Notes: generated by a model not told the origin, from the letters alone. A stretch of DNA of 64,000 nt from Alkalimonas amylolytica (GCF_900107845.1 NZ_FNRM01000011.1:1-64000), one strand, 5' to 3'. Shown: positions 53,786 through 64,000, counted from the stretch's first letter. Made by a program: numbers and translations.

Positions 53786-56700
53786 TTTGTCATCTCCCGC
53801 CAGGATACCCGGCCTCTTCGTGTTCCAGTGTCGACCAGATCCTCAACAATCTCGGCATCAGCAAGAGGAGTAACCATGGTACTGCCCATGAATAATGGCT
53901 CTCCGGTCATACTCTCAAAACCAACACCACTGACTGGTACATCGCCACTCATCATATCGCCGTCATCCACGCTGCCATCCCGGTTTACATCAAAGAAGTT
54001 GCGAGCCAACCGTCCACCTTTGAACGGGTCAATCGCCATCACAAAACCAGAGCCACCCGGGTTACAAATATCGGTATCAGGAATAATAGAGTTGACCACC
54101 AATGCCCGGCCGATTATTCGAGGCTGGTTCACTATACGCTCGCCTTCTTTTTGGCCGTTCACCATTAAATCAATGTACCACCCTTTATTGGTGACGGCAT
54201 CACCGGACTCAATAGCCCGCACCTGACGGCCACTGGCAAGGCTTTGCTCGGTGATTTTGCGCTCCGTTAGCTGAGCCCGGCTGGTAATCTGGCCATCATC
54301 AATCAAGCCATACCAGCTTTGCACATCGGTACTGGCAGGGTCATCATTGCTTAAATAACTTCCGGTGCCAAAAAAGACCCACCGCTTGCCGGTATCAGGA
54401 TCGGCGGCAACAGAAACACCACCTAAGATGTTTTGCCGGATCCCTTCATCGTTCTCCGCAGTAAAAAGTGGCAGTGGTGTACTGCCCTGACGGTAATAAG
54501 AACGCCATTGCCCTTCATTGCTGTGACTCAAATCAAACTTCCAAACATTGCCCTGATAATCGCCGGCAAACACATAATTGACGTTGCCATCGTTATCGTC
54601 ATCCCAGGTTTCGACCTGACTCAGGCCATTGGACAATGTGCGGCCGCTGCTATCCAAACTATTCTGGCCAACCCCGGTATCAATGTACTTGATTAAAGAG
54701 CCAGTTTGGACGTTGATTAAGAATAAACCCGCTTTATGGTTATTGCTGTTGTAGCCATTACCTGTAATAACAGCCCAATTACCATCATTTAGACGACCAA
54801 CCACTGGCTTTCCTACCATAGTCCCTAAGCGCGCATCTGAAAACTCCCACATCACTTTAGGGTCTGCCGGGTTGGTGACATCCAATGCAAACAACATATT
54901 ACCACCACGGCCGAGACTGCCTACCAAGACAGAACGCCACTGACCACCAATAAAAACATCGCTTACACTGGCATTACCATCCACATAGTATTCATGAAAA
55001 TAATCCGTAGCAGCCAAAGCAGACAGCTTTGGTAATAACTGCGATGGAATGTAGGCAAACAACTCCTCACCGGTTTCAGCAGAAAAACCATGTAACATAC
55101 CACTGTTAGAACCAACAAAGACCACAGGCGTGCGATTTCTATTTTGCTGCACGAAAGTACGATAGTCATTTAGCTCAGTCCACTGAAACCGATCATAAAA
55201 CCGGTTTTCAGGCTCGGCGACATAGACAGGTGATGAATGAGCAATATCACCCAAAATAGAAACGCGATTACGGAATTTATACTCAGGCTTATTTTCTCTG
55301 GCTTCAAATGAACGATCACCACGGATAAAATTCACCAAGGCCTGTGACTGCAACCAACCTTTCTGAGTAGCATTCAAATTATCCCAAATGAATGCTTTTT
55401 GCTCTCCACCACTGAGAAACTGAATATTGCGACTTTGCCAGTTTCGGTTATTTAATCTCTCACCTGCCTTCCACCTAGGTTCTGAGCCAATAGCATCTAC
55501 ATCATAGCCCCAAAGCTCACCTGACCATTCACCAGATCGAAAGCGCCCCTGAAATACCATTTGATCAGTTTCCAGCGATGTCGTGGTTCCAGCCAAATTC
55601 GATGCTGAGCCTTGACGATTTTGAATGTTGTTTAAAACTTCAGTTAGCTCTTTAGCGAATGTATCCGGATCATTGGCACTAAAAAAACCTCCACGACTGT
55701 TTACTGCAGCATGCAACATATCATCAATCTTTGCGGCATTTGAAGTGGTAGGATCATCCCACTCAATGAACGTTTCAGTATCGATGGCAGCAAAAGCCTC
55801 TTGTGGATCAATACTGCCCTGAACACCAAGTCCAACCGTAAAAGTCACCATATGCTGCCAGAAAGCAGGGTTGATACTGTCACTTGCTACAGGCACTCTA
55901 TTATCAAGATCTGGTCGCAGATCATTTTTCCAATACTTCATAGCTACATCCGCCAACGTGTTCGAATGACCATCGGCAAATGGCGCTTTGGGAGTATACT
56001 GATAGGGGTCACCTTCCGGGCGACTATGCAAAGGACCATTGCTGTTATCCTGATTGCCAATACCGGAAGGCGTCGTGCCATTCCAATACCCATCCGACAT
56101 TAAAATACTGAAGCTTTGCCGGCAGGTGAGATGCTCTATGGTTGGTTCAGTACCAAAACCCGGGTTTAACCCCCATGGGCCACGACTATCGGTTCTGGAA
56201 AAATACTGACCAGCACCATCCAACGCTAAACGAAGTGGAGTGCCCTGAGCTGGAACGGGACGAGTGTACAACTCATGAAAAAACGCATCTCTATCCGCGC
56301 CGGCAAAACGCCGCACTCCCCGAACCACTGTACGGGTGGCTACTCCATCAATGGTTGAACTGCCTTTATTGATAGTCCCATAACCAACACGCAAATTCTC
56401 TCCCTGAGACGCAAAAGCCCGGCCTATACCTCCTCGTGAGGCAAACAAGCGGTTTCGATGGTAGGTATACCAGTTGGCAAAGTTCTGAATTTCCTCTTCA
56501 TAGGTACAAGCATTGGCAACGGCACAATCGGTGCGATTACGGGTACCATCGGCATACACTACCTCACGTCCATGGCCGGAGAAAGGTGCATTGGCTGGCC
56601 GGATTTCAACACGCTCGTAACTGCTTTCCAGCCATAAATGATCACTGCCGTTGTAGTGGTAATAAACCGCGGGGAAAAAAGTCTGGCTTTCACTGGTATG

Positions 56701-57216
56701 AGTCCCATCTTCATTGATCCAGCGAGCTGATTGGGTATTATTGGCAGTCAAGTTTCTGCTACCAAAGCCCCCCAATGGATGATTCAGCGCTGCCGCTGGA
56801 GTTGAATTGGCCATCAAAGTACCATCTGCATTTGACCAGGGCTGATAAGTAAAGGCTGGGTTGTAATACATGGTGTTATTGCGCGGGGAACGAAAGTGTG
56901 CGGCTGTGTTGCCCGCAAAGCGAACCACTCGGGTGTTGTTGTAATCCCCGGAACCAAACAACCCAGCTACGCGGGGAAACATCCACATCGCATAGCGATT
57001 ATTCAGATCTGTGCCAAAGTGGGTCGTCAACTGATCTGGCATGGTTTCCCACATCATGGAACCTGAATCATCAATGATAAACAAGATGTTTGGTTCTACC
57101 GCGCTCCCGGTTTGCAAAGGCATATTGGAAATCGCTACTGAAGCTTCAGCAACCGATAGCCCTAATCCAAGGCTTGCAATAAGGCAGTACAACTGACTGG
57201 ATTTTAACGTGGCCAT
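53782..57216 (-). CDS. pilY1: Type IV pilus tip adhesin/assembly protein PilY1
   Basis: This 1,144-residue exported protein has a signal ([14 protein letters not shown]) and an N-terminal von Willebrand A-like domain with MIDAS motif DDSGSM. The C-terminal PilY1 beta-propeller (about 610-1100) has the calcium loop DDDNDGNVN, and a second Asp-rich loop [14 protein letters not shown] lies near the end. PilY1 sits at the pilus tip, primes assembly with minor pilins and acts in attachment. It is 18 bp after pilX and intact. Confidence 0.95.
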   Translation of the reverse strand: MATLKSSQLYCLIASLGLGLSVAEASVAISNMPLQTGSAVEPNILFIIDDSGSMMWETMPDQLTTHFGTDLNNRYAMWMFPRVAGLFGSGDYNNTRVVRFAGNTAAHFRSPRNNTMYYNPAFTYQPWSNADGTLMANSTPAAALNHPLGGFGSRNLTANNTQSARWINEDGTHTSESQTFFPAVYYHYNGSDHLWLESSYERVEIRPANAPFSGHGREVVYADGTRNRTDCAVANACTYEEEIQNFANWYTYHRNRLFASRGGIGRAFASQGENLRVGYGTINKGSSTIDGVATRTVVRGVRRFAGADRDAFFHELYTRPVPAQGTPLRLALDGAGQYFSRTDSRGPWGLNPGFGTEPTIEHLTCRQSFSILMSDGYWNGTTPSGIGNQDNSNGPLHSRPEGDPYQYTPKAPFADGHSNTLADVAMKYWKNDLRPDLDNRVPVASDSINPAFWQHMVTFTVGLGVQGSIDPQEAFAAIDTETFIEWDDPTTSNAAKIDDMLHAAVNSRGGFFSANDPDTFAKELTEVLNNIQNRQGSASNLAGTTTSLETDQMVFQGRFRSGEWSGELWGYDVDAIGSEPRWKAGERLNNRNWQSRNIQFLSGGEQKAFIWDNLNATQKGWLQSQALVNFIRGDRSFEARENKPEYKFRNRVSILGDIAHSSPVYVAEPENRFYDRFQWTELNDYRTFVQQNRNRTPVVFVGSNSGMLHGFSAETGEELFAYIPSQLLPKLSALAATDYFHEYYVDGNASVSDVFIGGQWRSVLVGSLGRGGNMLFALDVTNPADPKVMWEFSDARLGTMVGKPVVGRLNDGNWAVITGNGYNSNNHKAGLFLINVQTGSLIKYIDTGVGQNSLDSSGRTLSNGLSQVETWDDDNDGNVNYVFAGDYQGNVWKFDLSHSNEGQWRSYYRQGSTPLPLFTAENDEGIRQNILGGVSVAADPDTGKRWVFFGTGSYLSNDDPASTDVQSWYGLIDDGQITSRAQLTERKITEQSLASGRQVRAIESGDAVTNKGWYIDLMVNGQKEGERIVNQPRIIGRALVVNSIIPDTDICNPGGSGFVMAIDPFKGGRLARNFFDVNRDGSVDDGDMMSGDVPVSGVGFESMTGEPLFMGSTMVTPLADAEIVEDLVDTGTRRGRVSWREMTN

Positions 57217-57234
57217 TTCTAGCTCCTGTGTTCG

Positions 57235-57738
57235 TTAGCGACGAAACAAAACTTGCAACATAATACCGGCGCGATCAGCTCCGGCACTGCGGGCCGTGAT
57301 GCGGTACGTTTGTGATAAGCAGCCGGGTGGAATGGTAGAACCACGTGCACAATCTGGCGGATCTGGCCAGCGCCCCATATCTTCAATAATAAATTCGGCA
57401 TCCTGCTGCAGCCCTCCTAAAGCGAGATCTGCCGCTTGCCAAACCGTGGCTGGGTCGCGCCAACGAGGCAGGTTATTTGGATCCGGCTGCGGGTAGCGCC
57501 CCTGCACCCCGGTAAAGTCAACATGATTGGGGTTATTCATAAGCCACTGCTCGGCTATCCGTATTGCACTTTCAGTTGCCTGAAAGGCAAGCTCTCTATC
57601 GTACAGGTTGGCGCTCATACGCTCCTGCTGGCCGGTGCCACGACTCGCTGCCAATACGATGATGGTGATCGCCAGCAACAGCAACAAGCTGACGATAAGC
57701 GCCATACCTTGCTGAGATTTGATGTATCTGCTGTTCAT
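57235..57738 (-). CDS. pilX: Minor pilin PilX
   Basis: The 167-residue prepilin (YIKSQQG|MALIVSLLLLLAITIIVLAAS) lacks Glu5, as is usual for PilX, and continues with the PilX N-terminal pattern GQQERMSANLYDRELAFQATESAI. Its start overlaps the pilW stop by 4 bp. Confidence 0.92.
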   Translation of the reverse strand: MNSRYIKSQQGMALIVSLLLLLAITIIVLAASRGTGQQERMSANLYDRELAFQATESAIRIAEQWLMNNPNHVDFTGVQGRYPQPDPNNLPRWRDPATVWQAADLALGGLQQDAEFIIEDMGRWPDPPDCARGSTIPPGCLSQTYRITARSAGADRAGIMLQVLFRR

Positions 57739-58772
57739 AACACAGGGTTCCTCAAAGCAACTTCATGCACTAACGTGCGACTTAAACGCTCCCCTCCCTG
57801 AGGGTTCAGGTGTGGTGCTTCGACCGTTAGATGCACCCGGGTCGAGACTACATCCAGCCATCGATTGGGAGGAACAGTCCCAGTGTCGATAAAAGTGGCA
57901 GAACCTAACAACAGAAACTCAAACTGCAGATCTTGCACACCTTCAATCACCTCTTCAGTGATCAAAGCGCCACGTTCAACCCAGCTGCGATACAAAGAGC
58001 GGCCCCCGGTTTCTGGCCTACCATTGTTACCAACAAACCAGGTAACGCTTTCAAAACGTGATAAGGTTGCATTGGCAGAAAACTTGTACAGCGTGCCTTG
58101 GGTAGCCCCCCCGCAGCTCGTTAAATCTGTTGGCCCAGGAAAGCCAAGCCTAATCGTGCAGTTTCCCGGTACTGAAGCCCCCGTATTGTGAATGACATTA
58201 TCATGTCCGGGATTACTGTTGAGGTTGGTGACTTGGAAAATCGTTGACTGGGTCTGGTCACATACCATGATAATGTCATTCTCTCGTATCCCTGAGCCTG
58301 ATCTCACCCGAAAGCTTGCACCATTTGGCTGATGGTCAATATTTATTTCTTCATTGCCATCACTTAGCGAATACATCATTTGAATCGCTGAAGTTCCTGC
58401 TACTCGCTGGCCAGTTGCGGCACCAAAAGGAATACCGGGATGAACAGAGCCTCCGTCGTATGCAATAAAATTACTGTTGGCCCAGTCGGCCCACCAGGTG
58501 TTGCCAGCCAACACATTGACGACCCGACCATTGTTGGTACAACCCGAGCTACCAGCATTTCGCAAATCCCTGGTGAGTAGTTGAAAACCAATACGAAAAC
58601 CATCCTGCATGCGGTTCAGGCTATCATTAACCCGGTAGGTCTGCTGCGCGGTGAGAAATACACCGGTGACGCCACCGACCAAAATTAGCCCCAATACCAT
58701 GGCTATCATCAGCTCAACCAAAGTAAGGCCGCTCTGGCTTTTTACTGCATCAAATGAGCTCACTTTTCTCAT
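57735..58772 (-). CDS. pilW: Minor pilin PilW
   Basis: The 345-residue prepilin ([30 protein letters not shown]) has Glu5 and the PilW pattern QQTYRVNDSLNRMQDGFR...RDLRNAGSSGC. The C-terminal domain has STRVHLTVEAP. Its ATG overlaps the pilV stop (4 bp). Confidence 0.93.
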   Translation of the reverse strand: MRKVSSFDAVKSQSGLTLVELMIAMVLGLILVGGVTGVFLTAQQTYRVNDSLNRMQDGFRIGFQLLTRDLRNAGSSGCTNNGRVVNVLAGNTWWADWANSNFIAYDGGSVHPGIPFGAATGQRVAGTSAIQMMYSLSDGNEEINIDHQPNGASFRVRSGSGIRENDIIMVCDQTQSTIFQVTNLNSNPGHDNVIHNTGASVPGNCTIRLGFPGPTDLTSCGGATQGTLYKFSANATLSRFESVTWFVGNNGRPETGGRSLYRSWVERGALITEEVIEGVQDLQFEFLLLGSATFIDTGTVPPNRWLDVVSTRVHLTVEAPHLNPQGGERLSRTLVHEVALRNPVL

Positions 58773-59188
58773 AGCACCACCGCCGTTCGGATCAATGTTT
58801 CAGTCATTTCAGACTGACGCTCATCTTTCCAGTTAACTTCCACCACATAGCGATCATTATTAAACACAATAGAGCACTTCACTGAATCACCAAGTTCCTG
58901 CTGTAACCGGGTTACCCAGTGGGTTAGTTGTTCACCAATTAAACCACCTGATGCAGGTACACAATCACTCATCGCATAAGCCCCCGCACCTGCATTCGGG
59001 TTCGCGCGAATACTTTCAATCACAGAGTCAACCATCACAATCGCAATGGTCCGCTCATAGGAGTTTTGCGTATTCCGGACTGAGCTGGCCTGTAAAGCCG
59101 CTACACCCAGCAGGCCAATACCAAGCACCAACATCGCAATCATCACTTCCAGCAAACTGACACCACTTTGAAATTTTTTGCACTGCAT
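58769..59188 (-). CDS. pilV: Minor pilin PilV
   Basis: The 139-residue prepilin (MQCKKFQSG|VSLLEVMIAMLVLGIGLLGVAALQ) has Glu5 and the PilV motif QNSYERTIA. GGAG lies 8 bases before ATG 59188; the longer frame would run into fimU and is not used. It is in an operon with fimU (13-bp gap). Confidence 0.92.
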   Translation of the reverse strand: MQCKKFQSGVSLLEVMIAMLVLGIGLLGVAALQASSVRNTQNSYERTIAIVMVDSVIESIRANPNAGAGAYAMSDCVPASGGLIGEQLTHWVTRLQQELGDSVKCSIVFNNDRYVVEVNWKDERQSEMTETLIRTAVVL

Positions 59189-59201
59189 GACAATGGCTCC
59201 T

Positions 59202-59765
59202 TCAGTTGTCCGGACTGGCACAGGCTGCGCTGCTGGCAGAGGATACAGTGGCACGGCCACCAGAAATAAAGCGAACATCCCGGACATTTTGTTCCGGATT
59301 ACCAGAAGGATGACACATTCGAATCGTGCCGCTTAGCAAGTTATTGTTGCCTGCCTGCCGAATAAATCCCTGAGCATTGTAACGCAAGCTAAAAGCAGCA
59401 TTACTGAGGTTGGAACTGGACAATACCCGCAACTGGTTGTGCAAACGTCCTGTCGCCAGAATGGTCGATGGATCGGCATTGGCAAATACAATCCAGCCTT
59501 GCCAGTTCCCCCCTGCCGGAGCTGTGCAACTGGTACCATCCTGACTGTGACAAAAAATAACATCTGCATTGCGCCTAATGGCTTCACTGCGCGCAAAGCT
59601 CAGCGTGCTTAGCAGCTCATTGGCTTGGCTGGTCAGACGGTTGCTATTAATTAGATTGGTAAACGCTGGAACAGCAACAGTGAGTACAATCGCCATCACA
59701 GCCACAGTGACCATCAACTCAATCAGGGTAAAACCAGTTTCTTTGCCAGGTTCGACAGCAAGCAT
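59202..59765 (-). CDS. fimU: Minor pilin FimU/FimT (GspH family)
   Basis: The 187-residue prepilin (VEPGKETG|FTLIELMVTVAVMAIVLTVAVPAF) has Glu5 and the GspH domain (NELLSTLSFARSEAIRRNADV; CHPSGNPEQN). It is the first gene of the canonical minor-pilin operon; the upstream region carries two LytTR-type repeats, and the AlgZ/AlgR-like genes lie just beyond. Confidence 0.92.
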   Translation of the reverse strand: MLAVEPGKETGFTLIELMVTVAVMAIVLTVAVPAFTNLINSNRLTSQANELLSTLSFARSEAIRRNADVIFCHSQDGTSCTAPAGGNWQGWIVFANADPSTILATGRLHNQLRVLSSSNLSNAAFSLRYNAQGFIRQAGNNNLLSGTIRMCHPSGNPEQNVRDVRFISGGRATVSSASSAACASPDN

Positions 59766-59836
59766 AGGCAGTTCAACATAGATAATAACGGATGCTATTA
59801 GCTTAATAAGTCACTGACAAATTACCAGCTTTAGCA

Positions 59837-59865
59837 GATAAGCGGTGTGACCTGCCGATAAACGG
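59837..59865 (-). promoter_or_regulatory. Direct repeats before fimU, candidate AlgR/LytTR site
   Basis: On the minus strand CCGTTTATC (59865-59857) and CCGCTTATC (59845-59837) repeat with a 20-bp period. They match the Pseudomonas AlgR box CCGTTCGTC at 7 and 6 of 9 positions. LytTR regulators bind paired 9-bp repeats about two helical turns apart. The sites lie 71-100 bp before the fimU start. Confidence 0.55.
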
Positions 59866-59880
59866 TTCAGACTTGGTAGA

Positions 59881-60591
59881 TCACAATGTGGTTTGTTGCA
59901 GCAATTGTTTCAGGCGGGGTGCTTCGCGACGGCTCACATCCAGGCGCTGCGTACAACCGGCCAGCTCCACTTGATAACCTTGCACACTTTGATGCAAAGC
60001 TACAAAATACTGGCGATTGATCAATACTTTACGGTGAATACGCAGTAACTGAGGATAGCGTTGCTCTAATTGGCGCAGACTTTGTTCCAGCAATGCTTCT
60101 CCTTGCCCTGAGACCAAGCGGACATACTTATCTTCAGCCACCAGATAGAGCACAGAAGACAGTGGTACCTGGCGCAAGCAGCCTGCCAGCTGGTAGCTGA
60201 TGACACTCTCTTTTTGCGCTTCAAGCTGTGCCCTGGTTAGCTTACCTATGCGCTGTAAAACCTCGGCCAAAGCGTCTGCTTCTACCGGCTTGACCAGATA
60301 GCCCGCTGCTGCCACTTGCAAAGCATCCAGCGCATGCTGTGGATGAGCCGTCACAAACACCAGTGCCGGTGGTATTGGTTGTTGTGATAATGCCTTCGCG
60401 ACCTCAAGGCCTGTCAGATTCGGCATTTCAATATCCAGCAGTACCAAGTCGGGTTGATGCTGCACTGATAATTGCAACGCCTGCTCACCATCTTCCGCCT
60501 CGCCAACTAACTCGAAATCACTGTGGGCAAGCATCAGACGCTTTAGCCTGGCACGTGCCAAAGGCTCATCATCCACCAGTAAAAATTTCAT
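59881..60591 (-). CDS. LytTR-family response regulator (AlgR-like)
   Basis: This 236-residue protein has an N-terminal receiver (FLLVDDEPLARARLKRLML; DLVLLDIEMPNLTGLE with the phospho-acceptor Asp; KPVEADAL) and a C-terminal LytTR DNA-binding domain (YLVAEDKYVRLV, LLRIHRKVLINRQYF). The pairing with the sensor kinase (4-bp overlap) and the position before fimU match the AlgZ-AlgR system that activates the minor-pilin operon in Pseudomonas. Confidence 0.88.
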   Translation of the reverse strand: MKFLLVDDEPLARARLKRLMLAHSDFELVGEAEDGEQALQLSVQHQPDLVLLDIEMPNLTGLEVAKALSQQPIPPALVFVTAHPQHALDALQVAAAGYLVKPVEADALAEVLQRIGKLTRAQLEAQKESVISYQLAGCLRQVPLSSVLYLVAEDKYVRLVSGQGEALLEQSLRQLEQRYPQLLRIHRKVLINRQYFVALHQSVQGYQVELAGCTQRLDVSRREAPRLKQLLQQTTL

Positions 60592-61631
60592 GTCACTATC
60601 TCCGGCTGATTTTTCGGCAGGACCAGCTTGACACGAAACTCAGCCTCTGTCCTGCTGCAGTGCAGCTTTGCCTGGTCCTCATAGAGTAAGGCCAAACGTT
60701 GGCGAATATTCTCCAGCGCAATACCATTGCCTTTGCTGGAGCGGTTCTGCTGTGACAGAGTGTTGGTAATCAGTAGGGTAACCGCCTGATTACCAAGCAC
60801 CAGCTCAATGCAAATTTCCCCTCCCTGACGATTTGGTTCAATGCCGTGGTAGATCGCATTTTCCAGCAAAGGCTGCAGAGTCAACACTGGCATCATTACC
60901 TCGGGCAGCTCTTGACCCAGCCGCCAATGCACTTGTAAACGAGAGCCCAGTCGCCAGTGTTCCAGCGATAAATACTGACGTGCTAACGCCAATTCGTGCG
61001 CTAACGTTGTCTGTCCCCCAGCCTGCATCGCCGCCCGGAATAACGCCGATAAGTCCAACAAGGCTTGCTCAGCAGCTTTAGGATCCTGATGGATCAATTC
61101 AGCCGTTGTATTCAAACTGTTGAACAGGAAGTGAGGTCGGATCCGGGCCTGCAGTGCATCCAGTTCCGCTCTGGACTGGGCCGCTATGCGCATGCTACGC
61201 TCGGCATGCATCACACTGAATTGAATGGCTAAAAGCCCAACAATAAAGGCTATCAGGGCGTTGGTCAGCATAAAATAGAAAAGCGAGTTATAGGATTGCC
61301 AACCATGCTCTGTCAAAAACAAAAAAGCCAGCAAGCTGACTAGCAAGGTAAAAACCAGCAGTACGGCCAACACCAAGACACCTTGCTGTAATGCGCTAAA
61401 TTGCGTCAACCATGGCCGTAATCTGCAAATCAGCGCCATGCTCAGCAAGCTTACCCATTGCACGAACAAGCTGATCACACCAAGCCGCAACCAAGGGTCA
61501 CCCACAGTTCCTGGCGCGAAAGCAAGCACAATGGCCACAGCCTGTGCCAGCACAACCACTGCCAGAATACCTCGATTCTGGCAGAATGCTGGTAATAGCA
61601 TAGGGTTGGATACAGACGGGGTTGGATTCAT
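60588..61631 (-). CDS. LytS/AlgZ-family sensor histidine kinase
   Basis: This 347-residue protein has four transmembrane segments (about 20-150), then a His_kinase domain with phospho-acceptor RIRPHFLFNSLNTTAELI. The ATPase part has LQPLLENAIYHGIEPN and GNGIALENIRQRL. This is the 5TM-less AlgZ (FimS)-type layout. It overlaps the regulator gene by 4 bp. Signal unknown. Confidence 0.87.
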   Translation of the reverse strand: MNPTPSVSNPMLLPAFCQNRGILAVVVLAQAVAIVLAFAPGTVGDPWLRLGVISLFVQWVSLLSMALICRLRPWLTQFSALQQGVLVLAVLLVFTLLVSLLAFLFLTEHGWQSYNSLFYFMLTNALIAFIVGLLAIQFSVMHAERSMRIAAQSRAELDALQARIRPHFLFNSLNTTAELIHQDPKAAEQALLDLSALFRAAMQAGGQTTLAHELALARQYLSLEHWRLGSRLQVHWRLGQELPEVMMPVLTLQPLLENAIYHGIEPNRQGGEICIELVLGNQAVTLLITNTLSQQNRSSKGNGIALENIRQRLALLYEDQAKLHCSRTEAEFRVKLVLPKNQPEIVT

Positions 61632-61713
61632 TGCAACACTGCAGTCACTTGGTTTACAACAAACTATAGCGCTGTCAATGCGTTAACACCAGCTTTGTCT
61701 TACTTTGAATTGA

Positions 61714-62643
61714 TTACCGCAGCTCTGCAGGAATCGCAAAGACGATGTTTTCCTCACGGCCAGGATGCTCTGTCACGGTGCGGCCCCCCCAGCTTTGTAG
61801 TTTTGCTACCACTTGCTGCACCAATACCTCCGGGGCAGAAGCGCCAGCAGTAACGGCAACTCGCTCGATGCCATCTAACCAACTTTGCTGAATATCATCG
61901 GCCGTATCAATCAGGAAAGCTTTGGCACCCATTTTCTCAGCCAGCTCACGCAGACGGTTGGAGTTGCTGCTGTTTTTTGCCCCAACTACCAGCAAGAGTT
62001 CGGCTTTACCTGCCAGCTCCCGTACCGCATCCTGACGGTTTTGCGTGGCGTAGCAGATATCGTCTTTACGCGGCCCTTCAATATCAGGAAAGCGCTGACG
62101 CAGCGCCTCAATCACATCAGCGGTGTCATCAACCGATAGCGTGGTCTGGCTGCTAAAGCACAGCTGTTGTGGATTTTTCACCTGCAGCTTTTGCACATCT
62201 TCTACCGACTCCACCAGGTAAATACCGCCCTGCGGGTTGTCGTACTGGCCCATGGTGCCTTCCACTTCCGGGTGGCCAGCATGGCCAATCAGAATGCACT
62301 CAATGCCTTTACGACTGGCCCGGGTGACTTCCATATGCACCTTGGTAACCAGTGGACAGGTAGCATCAAACACTTTCAGGCCCCGATCTTTGGCTTGTTG
62401 ACGCACTACTTGCGACACACCGTGAGCACTGAAAATCACAATCTGGCCATCCGGCACTTCATGCAATTCATCGACAAAGACGGCACCACGCCGGCGCAGG
62501 CCATCCACCACAAACTTGTTGTGCACCACTTCATGGCGGACGTAAATTGGATGATCATACAATTCCAGTGCCCGCTCGACGATGCTGATGGCACGATCGA
62601 CCCCGGCACAAAAGCCTCGTGGGTTGGCCAGTAAAATATCCAT
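61714..62643 (-). CDS. ispH: 4-hydroxy-3-methylbut-2-enyl diphosphate reductase IspH
   Basis: The 309-residue iron-sulfur enzyme makes IPP and DMAPP in the last MEP-pathway step. The three cluster cysteines are in [25 protein letters not shown] and [14 protein letters not shown] 62643 overlaps the fkpB stop (TGATG), with GGAGG 7 bases before; the GTG three bases earlier is less likely. It is last in ileS-lspA-fkpB-ispH, the usual gammaproteobacterial order. Confidence 0.97.
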   Translation of the reverse strand: MDILLANPRGFCAGVDRAISIVERALELYDHPIYVRHEVVHNKFVVDGLRRRGAVFVDELHEVPDGQIVIFSAHGVSQVVRQQAKDRGLKVFDATCPLVTKVHMEVTRASRKGIECILIGHAGHPEVEGTMGQYDNPQGGIYLVESVEDVQKLQVKNPQQLCFSSQTTLSVDDTADVIEALRQRFPDIEGPRKDDICYATQNRQDAVRELAGKAELLLVVGAKNSSNSNRLRELAEKMGAKAFLIDTADDIQQSWLDGIERVAVTAGASAPEVLVQQVVAKLQSWGGRTVTEHPGREENIVFAIPAELR

Positions 62644-63095
62644 CACTGCACCTCCAGAATTTCCAGCTGAAAAGTCAGTGTCTGACCAGCCAGCGGATGA
62701 TTAAAATCGACGGTCACCGACTGACCGGCGACCTCGCGGACCAGGCCCGGCAGCTCGGATCCATCCGGCATGGTAAAACCAATGATCATGCCGACTTCGG
62801 CCGGGCTGTCGCTACTAAATTTGCTGCGATCCAGGTAGTAAATATTATCCGGATTCGGTTGGCCATAGGCATCTTCCGGCGCCAGTGTGAACGTAAGCTT
62901 GTCACTGGCATGTTTCCCCAGTAATTGGGCTTCAAAAGCTGGAGAGACACTGCCATCACCCATCCGGATACGGGCCGGTTTGTTGTGCACCCGGGTACTT
63001 TCTGCAGCACTGCCATCGGACAACTTGATATCAACATGAAAAATCACCGTACTGTCCGTACGAATACCCTGATTACCGGGATTTGGCGTGGTCAT
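62643..63095 (-). CDS. fkpB: FKBP-type peptidyl-prolyl isomerase FkpB (SlpA)
   Basis: The 150-residue protein has the SlyD/SlpA fold: an FKBP domain with an inserted flap ([62 protein letters not shown]). It isomerises X-Pro bonds in the cytoplasm. It overlaps lspA by 23 bp and ispH by 1 bp. Confidence 0.93.
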   Translation of the reverse strand: MTTPNPGNQGIRTDSTVIFHVDIKLSDGSAAESTRVHNKPARIRMGDGSVSPAFEAQLLGKHASDKLTFTLAPEDAYGQPNPDNIYYLDRSKFSSDSPAEVGMIIGFTMPDGSELPGLVREVAGQSVTVDFNHPLAGQTLTFQLEILEVQ

Positions 63096-63579
63096 GGCCC
63101 TGCTCCTGATTGCTGAAACTGTCCCATATCAATAAACCAGCGCCAATCACGATGGCCGAGTCGGCAATGTTAAAGGCTGGGTAATGCCAGTTCTGATAGT
63201 ACAGATGAAAAAAGTCGATCACATAGCCATGCCATAGGCGGTCGATCAGATTGCCAATCGCACCGCCTATAATCAGGTTCAGGCCAAGGGTGAGTTTGCT
63301 GGCTTTGGCAGTCAGCCGGGAGAGCCAAACACTAAGCACTGCAATAATGACCACGGCAACCACGGTGAAAAACCAGCGTTGCCAACCACCGGCATCGCTT
63401 AAAAACGAAAAAGCTGCGCCCGGATTCCGAACATAGGTCAGATTAAAAAACGGCAACAGCTGAATCGAATCGTACAAAGCCATGCTGTGATGCACCCACT
63501 GCTTGGTCACTTGATCCAACACCAGTACCAAGAGTGCCAGCCACCAGAAAGCCCAGCCGGTTTGCTGAAACAACCGCAT
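63073..63579 (-). CDS. lspA: Prolipoprotein signal peptidase LspA
   Basis: This 168-residue, four-helix inner-membrane aspartyl protease removes lipoprotein signals. The conserved motifs are VLDQVTKQW, NPGAAFSFL and GNLIDRLWHGYVIDF, with the catalytic Asp in GNLIDR and IADSAIVIG. Its ATG overlaps the ileS stop by one base. Confidence 0.97.
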   Translation of the reverse strand: MRLFQQTGWAFWWLALLVLVLDQVTKQWVHHSMALYDSIQLLPFFNLTYVRNPGAAFSFLSDAGGWQRWFFTVVAVVIIAVLSVWLSRLTAKASKLTLGLNLIIGGAIGNLIDRLWHGYVIDFFHLYYQNWHYPAFNIADSAIVIGAGLLIWDSFSNQEQGHDHAKSR

Positions 63580-64000
63580 CAGGCAAACTCCCTTTGTTCT
63601 CCGGCACCGCTGACGTTATCGACACAGCGCAGACAGATGGTCGGATGCGCCGCATCAGCGCCGACATCATGGCGATAGTGCCAACAACGCTCGCATTTGA
63701 CCGCACTGCTAGCCTGCACCAGCACCTTCAGACCGACGATTTCTGTTTCAACCGCCTCAGCTGGTGCCGCATCGCTGCTGACCGTCGCCGTACTGGTGAT
63801 CAGTACAAAACGCAGTTCATCCTGCAGCTGCTGCAATTGTGCCGCCAATTCAGTGGTGGTGTACAAGGTCACCTCGGCTTGCAAAGAAGCACCGATCAGT
63901 TCCTGCTTACGGGCTTTTTCCAGCACCCGGTTGACTTCATCACGTACTTGCAGCAGTTGCTGCCAGAAGGCATTGTCAAAACGACCGGCCGGCACCTGCG
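63579..64000 (-). CDS. ileS: Isoleucyl-tRNA synthetase, C-terminal part (window edge)
   Basis: The frame is open to the edge, so only the last about 140 residues are present. They hold the anticodon-binding tail (FWQQLLQVRDEVNRVLEKARKQELIGASLQAEVTL) and the C-terminal zinc finger CERCWHYRHDVG...CLRCV. It charges tRNA-Ile. It is the first gene of the ileS-lspA-fkpB-ispH operon. Confidence 0.96.
   Translation of the reverse strand, partial: QVPAGRFDNAFWQQLLQVRDEVNRVLEKARKQELIGASLQAEVTLYTTTELAAQLQQLQDELRFVLITSTATVSSDAAPAEAVETEIVGLKVLVQASSAVKCERCWHYRHDVGADAAHPTICLRCVDNVSGAGEQREFA

Noticed and set aside
49733-59765. The two pilin clusters as an assembly duplication
   Set aside because: The paralogues differ strongly in sequence and length, and one has PilY1 while the other has an unrelated protein.

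Overview
The window is a chromosomal segment of a gammaproteobacterium. The gene order recN-bamE-rnfH-ratA-smpB-ssrA, the ileS-lspA-fkpB-ispH block, type IV pilus minor-pilin operons, MetJ-, LexA-, sigma32- and Zur-like sites and a tmRNA tag reading ANDENYAIAA all fit an aquatic Alteromonadales/Chromatiaceae-type bacterium (Rheinheimera/Alishewanella/Arsukibacterium-like). That placement is inference from gene content.

Left part (1-22.6 kb): a 5'-truncated surface protein fused to an outer-membrane barrel, yqhD, an nfeD-qmcA membrane pair, a GDSL esterase with a PEP-CTERM-like tail, a methionine transporter (metT) whose promoter carries two MetJ boxes in its spacer, an M48 lipoprotein protease, the dnaK-dnaJ and grpE chaperone genes under sigma32-type promoters, hrcA, a Dld-II-type FAD/Fe-S D-lactate dehydrogenase, kdgK, nadK, recN with a double LexA box, bamE, rnfH, ratA, smpB and tmRNA. 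A decayed VapC toxin gene follows tmRNA. From 23 to 33 kb come housekeeping and accessory genes: yccF, a MaoC-like protein, a metallo-beta-lactamase-fold protein, rluF, cpdB, a cupin, a YdjM-like membrane protein, a Hpt-REC-REC-GGDEF diguanylate cyclase and a periplasmic binding protein.

Centre (33.6-46.6 kb): a zinc-starvation neighbourhood made of an ABC ATPase and permease, a DUF3299 protein, the His-rich ZrgA (DUF2796) and a zinc-independent DksA2 behind a Zur-like box. It is split by a complete 9,119-bp composite insertion (36273-45391). The element has perfect 24-bp terminal inverted repeats, an 8-bp target duplication (GTGGTTGA) and an IS1595-family transposase. Its cargo is AT-rich and looks like a defence module: a small protein plus a 1,098-residue TPR-GreAB-C-PIN protein, which share a QASxxGHNI motif at their facing ends, and a convergent winged-helix/PD-(D/E)xK-like nuclease. 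Three further small genes of unknown function and a structured non-coding stretch lie beside the transposase. This is the most interesting part of the window.

Right part (46.7-64 kb): an iron-sulfur photolyase, glnB, nadE, and two tandem minor-pilin clusters. One is canonical (fimU-pilV-pilW-pilX-pilY1-pilE). The other is parallel but has a 279-residue unknown in place of PilY1, and its fimT sits apart on the opposite strand. An AlgZ/AlgR-like two-component pair lies upstream of the canonical cluster, with two LytTR-type direct repeats before fimU. The window ends in ispH, fkpB, lspA and the 3' end of ileS.
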